A stretch of 64,000 nucleotides of DNA from Oscillospiraceae bacterium (GTDB lineage: Bacteria; Bacillota; Clostridia; Oscillospirales; Ruminococcaceae): contig JAFVOU010000017.1 of the NCBI GenBank assembly GCA_017505635.1, positions 32,702-96,701 of the forward strand, in the 5' to 3' direction. The position numbers and the translations under genes were made by a program. Shown one piece after another: positions 61,982 to 64,000 of the stretch. The stretch's first letter is position 1. Every line of letters starts with the position of its first letter. The notes under the pieces were generated by a model. It did not search any database, was not told the DNA's origin, and saw nothing but the letters and a program-made list of their open reading frames with translations.

Positions 61982-62374
61982 ATGAAAAAGTTGATAGCAC
62001 TTGTTTTAGCATTGATTTGTGTGCTTGGTTTGGTTGGTTGCTCCAACGGTTCTATAAAAGGAATTGACAAAGCAACCGAAATCGAAGTTGTTCAATATGA
62101 TATATCCAGCGGTGCAGAAATCGGAACGGTTGTACTTACTGAAGAAGCCGACATCAAGCACATTGTCGATAATATCAATTCGTTGAAACTCAAGAAAATG
62201 GAGAATACCGACCCAACTGTACTTGAATACAAATTGGTTTTCTGTAATGCAAACAACGAGGTAATTGAAACTGTTTCAATTCCTGCAAATGATTGGTTGG
62301 GCTTCGATGGATATTTCCATTCCATTACAAGCGGCGAACTTGACAGAGCCTATATTGCAGGACTGTTTGAGTAA
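61982..62374 (+). CDS. Small putative lipoprotein, function unknown
   Basis: A 130-residue protein with signal peptide and lipobox LVGC (cysteine near residue 20). The mature part has about 110 residues with alternating beta strands (TEIEVVQYD, EIGTVVLTEEADIKHIVDNIN, VLEYKLVFCNANNEVIETVSI) and a closing helix; this fits small beta-rich surface lipoproteins of unknown role. ATG 61982 follows AAAGGAGTG. A promoter and a shared terminator make it monocistronic. I cannot name a family with confidence. Confidence 0.7.
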   Translation: MKKLIALVLALICVLGLVGCSNGSIKGIDKATEIEVVQYDISSGAEIGTVVLTEEADIKHIVDNINSLKLKKMENTDPTVLEYKLVFCNANNEVIETVSIPANDWLGFDGYFHSITSGELDRAYIAGLFE

Positions 62375-62440
62375 GCCGATTCCAATTTATCTGGCAGATA
62401 ACTCACAAATATTTTTAGCAGAAAACAGTATTATAATGTA

Positions 62441-62478
62441 AAAAAGTCGGAGGCTGATGCATCCGACTTTTGATTTTT
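62441..62478. terminator. Bidirectional terminator between the lipoprotein and yjiH-type genes
   Basis: AAAAGTCGGA and TCCGACTTTT flank GGCTGATGCA; T-rich tails follow on both strands. Confidence 0.85.
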
Positions 62479-63817
62479 AAAATATAAGATGTGCAAAAAG
62501 TGCAATTACCGGCAGGGTAACAATTGTTCTTTCAAGAAAGATAATAAACAGGTTTTTAAGAGAAACAGGGATTTTGCTGCCCATAATGATACTGCCGATT
62601 TCTGACATATAGATAAGCTGTGTAACACTTGTTGCTGCAACAACAAAGCGTGTCATTTCGCTTTCAAAGCCTGCGGCAATAACGCTTGGCAGAAACATAT
62701 CCGCAAAGCCGATTACAACAGTCTGGCTTGCTGCAGCAGCTTCCGGTATTGCAAGCAGCTTGAACAGCGGAATAAAAGGAATACCAAGAATACGGAAAAA
62801 CGGTGTAAATTCTGCAATAATCAGTGCTATTGTGCCCATTGCAAGAATTACAGGCAAGGTGCCAAACCACATTTCAAAAACATTTTCTATGCCTTCTTTA
62901 AAAAAGCCTTTTACAGTAGGGCTGTTTTCGGCTTTTTTAAGTGCAAGCTGTAAACCGTACTGTGCACTGCTCATACCGTCAGGGATATCTTCGCGGTGTG
63001 AAACCTCTGTGTAGTATGTGTCAGGAACTCGGGAAAGCGGCGGAAGCTTTGGAACAATAACTGCAGCCACAATGCCTGCAAAGGAAACAACAAGATAGAA
63101 CGGCAAAAACATATGGGAAAGACCAACTTCGCTGATAACAACAAGGCTGAAGGTTATGCTTACAGCAGAGAATGTTGTTGCGATAACGGTTGCCTCACGT
63201 TTGGAATAAAAACCTTCTTCGTACTGTTTGCTTGTAAGCAGAACACCGATAGAACCGTCGCCCAGCCAGCTTGCCACACAGTCAAGTGCGCTTCTGCCAG
63301 GGAGATTGAACACAGGGCGCATAAGTTTAATCAGCAAAGCACCAAAAAAGTCCAGCAGGCCGTAGTTAAGCAGCAATGCAAGCAGAATACCTGCAAGCAG
63401 GAACACGCACACAAGGATAGGAATAAGGTCGTTTATAACCATACCGCCTGTTGCACCGCCAATGATAAAGTCAGGGCCGATATTAAAATAAATCATATTT
63501 GCAAACACAAGGCCAATCATTCGCACTGCAAACCAGAAACCTTTTACACTGAAAAGGTTGTCCAGTTTAGGGTTGCTTTTGATAATGCCGATGCCGATAA
63601 ATTTGTGTATTACAGTTATGATACCGCTCAATGAGATAAGTGCCCATATAATTGTCAGTGCACTGTCGCCCATAAAGTCCAGCAGCAGATTTGCCACAAC
63701 AGCAATTGGTATTGTCAGGTTGCCGCTTTGGTTAACCGGGGTTACAAACAAAAAGGCACCGATTGCCGACGGAATTAAAAATTTATAAAATCGTTTGTCT
63801 TTAAAAAGTTTCATCAT
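62477..63817 (-). CDS. YjiH-family membrane protein with nucleoside-recognition (Gate) domains
   Basis: A 446-residue membrane protein with about 11 hydrophobic segments. FKFLIPSAIGAFLFVTPV-like start, LPGRSALDCVASWLGDGSIGVLLTSKQYEEGFYSKREA and FLPSVIAAGFESEMTRFVVAATSVTQLIYMSEIGS belong to the YjiH family, whose two Gate domains resemble nucleoside transporters. The substrate is unknown. The ATG start (63817) has only a weak TGG ribosome site; a second ATG three bases on is equally possible. It converges with the lipoprotein gene. Confidence 0.85.
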   Translation of the reverse strand: MMKLFKDKRFYKFLIPSAIGAFLFVTPVNQSGNLTIPIAVVANLLLDFMGDSALTIIWALISLSGIITVIHKFIGIGIIKSNPKLDNLFSVKGFWFAVRMIGLVFANMIYFNIGPDFIIGGATGGMVINDLIPILVCVFLLAGILLALLLNYGLLDFFGALLIKLMRPVFNLPGRSALDCVASWLGDGSIGVLLTSKQYEEGFYSKREATVIATTFSAVSITFSLVVISEVGLSHMFLPFYLVVSFAGIVAAVIVPKLPPLSRVPDTYYTEVSHREDIPDGMSSAQYGLQLALKKAENSPTVKGFFKEGIENVFEMWFGTLPVILAMGTIALIIAEFTPFFRILGIPFIPLFKLLAIPEAAAASQTVVIGFADMFLPSVIAAGFESEMTRFVVAATSVTQLIYMSEIGSIIMGSKIPVSLKNLFIIFLERTIVTLPVIALFAHLIF

Positions 63818-63970
63818 AATTTACCAATACATATTTTTAAGCTTTAAGTGTATAAATAATCAACATCTATATTAATTTATACCATTTTAACCAATAAATC
63901 AAGTATAAATTTGCTTTTTGTTAAAAATGATTGCAAAAGATATATTATTCGTACAAAATACAGTGTTCTA

Positions 63971-63999
63971 TTGACTAAATTGACATAAAAGATTATTAT
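63971..63999 (+). promoter_or_regulatory. Promoter reading out of the window
   Basis: TTGACT (63971-63976), 17 bases, TATTAT (63994-63999). The gene it serves starts beyond the window. The preceding AT-rich stretch 63818-63970 shows nothing else I can support apart from a weak minus-strand TTGATT/TATAAA pair for the yjiH-type gene. Confidence 0.55.
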
Positions 64000-64000
64000 A

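Noticed and set aside
1..64000. CRISPR arrays, tRNA or rRNA genes, prophage, transposases, toxin-antitoxin pairs, biosynthetic clusters
   Set aside because: I looked for regular repeats, cloverleaf-like sequences, integrase or transposase motifs and defence genes and found none.

Overview
The window reads as a chromosomal core-genome segment of a spore-forming, anaerobic Gram-positive bacterium of the class Clostridia. The evidence is spoIIR, yabP/yabQ and a dacF-type carboxypeptidase for sporulation, AddAB instead of RecBCD, several radical SAM enzymes, T-box, L-box and L20-leader RNA elements, and gene orders shared with Bacillus/Clostridium. Similarity to Oscillospiraceae-like gut Clostridia is an impression, not something I can prove. 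I see no rRNA, tRNA, CRISPR array, prophage or insertion sequence.

Layout. 1-2610: the end of a dTDP-rhamnose operon (rmlA cut by the window edge, rmlD, rmlB). 2738-5130: amino acid racemase, spoIIR behind a candidate sigma-F promoter, and a PflX-like radical SAM protein. 5298-9452: a yabM-mazG-hup-rqcP-yabP-yabQ-divIC cluster, nearly the B. subtilis yab order. 9517-10987 (minus): an NhaC-type transporter preceded by a possible leader peptide and attenuator. 11172-19707: hpf, a 23S rRNA-type methyltransferase, and addB-addA. 19766-26560: infC-rpmI-rplT under an L20-type leader (infC starts with ATT), then a SpoU methyltransferase, dprA, topA and trmFO. 27094-34873: plsX-rnc-radical SAM-smc-ftsY-rdgB. 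34989-40769: yhbY, a fused nadD-yqeK, an LCP protein, rsfS, leuS and rpsU.

40955-48849: two peptidase-like genes, an orphan lipoprotein, a palindromic repeat, gtrA and mtaB on the minus strand, dacF, pgi and a small P-loop protein of unknown role. 49027-53306: yceD-rpmF, a PDZ/radical SAM/DUF512 protein, der and plsY. 53434-55605: a T-box leader (specifier probably UUC, Phe) controlling a phenylacetate-CoA ligase-like enzyme and a tandem-ACT protein. 55794-58814: an alpha/beta hydrolase, an uncharacterised ferritin-like protein that seems to start at ATC, and a cyclophilin. 58980-61871: a lysine riboswitch behind a promoter with a perfect palindrome, controlling a polar amino acid ABC transporter. 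61982-63817: a small lipoprotein and a minus-strand YjiH-type membrane protein.

Most of the window is ordinary housekeeping. The best candidates for something undescribed are the ferritin-like protein with a cysteine-rich tail and rare start codon, the double control of the presumed lysine transporter, the Phe-type T-box on an aryl-CoA ligase/ACT pair, and the attenuator-like leader upstream of the NhaC-type transporter. All gene stretches longer than 300 bases without a protein gene (10813-11171, 53307-53844, 58815-59340) are filled by the regulatory elements listed.
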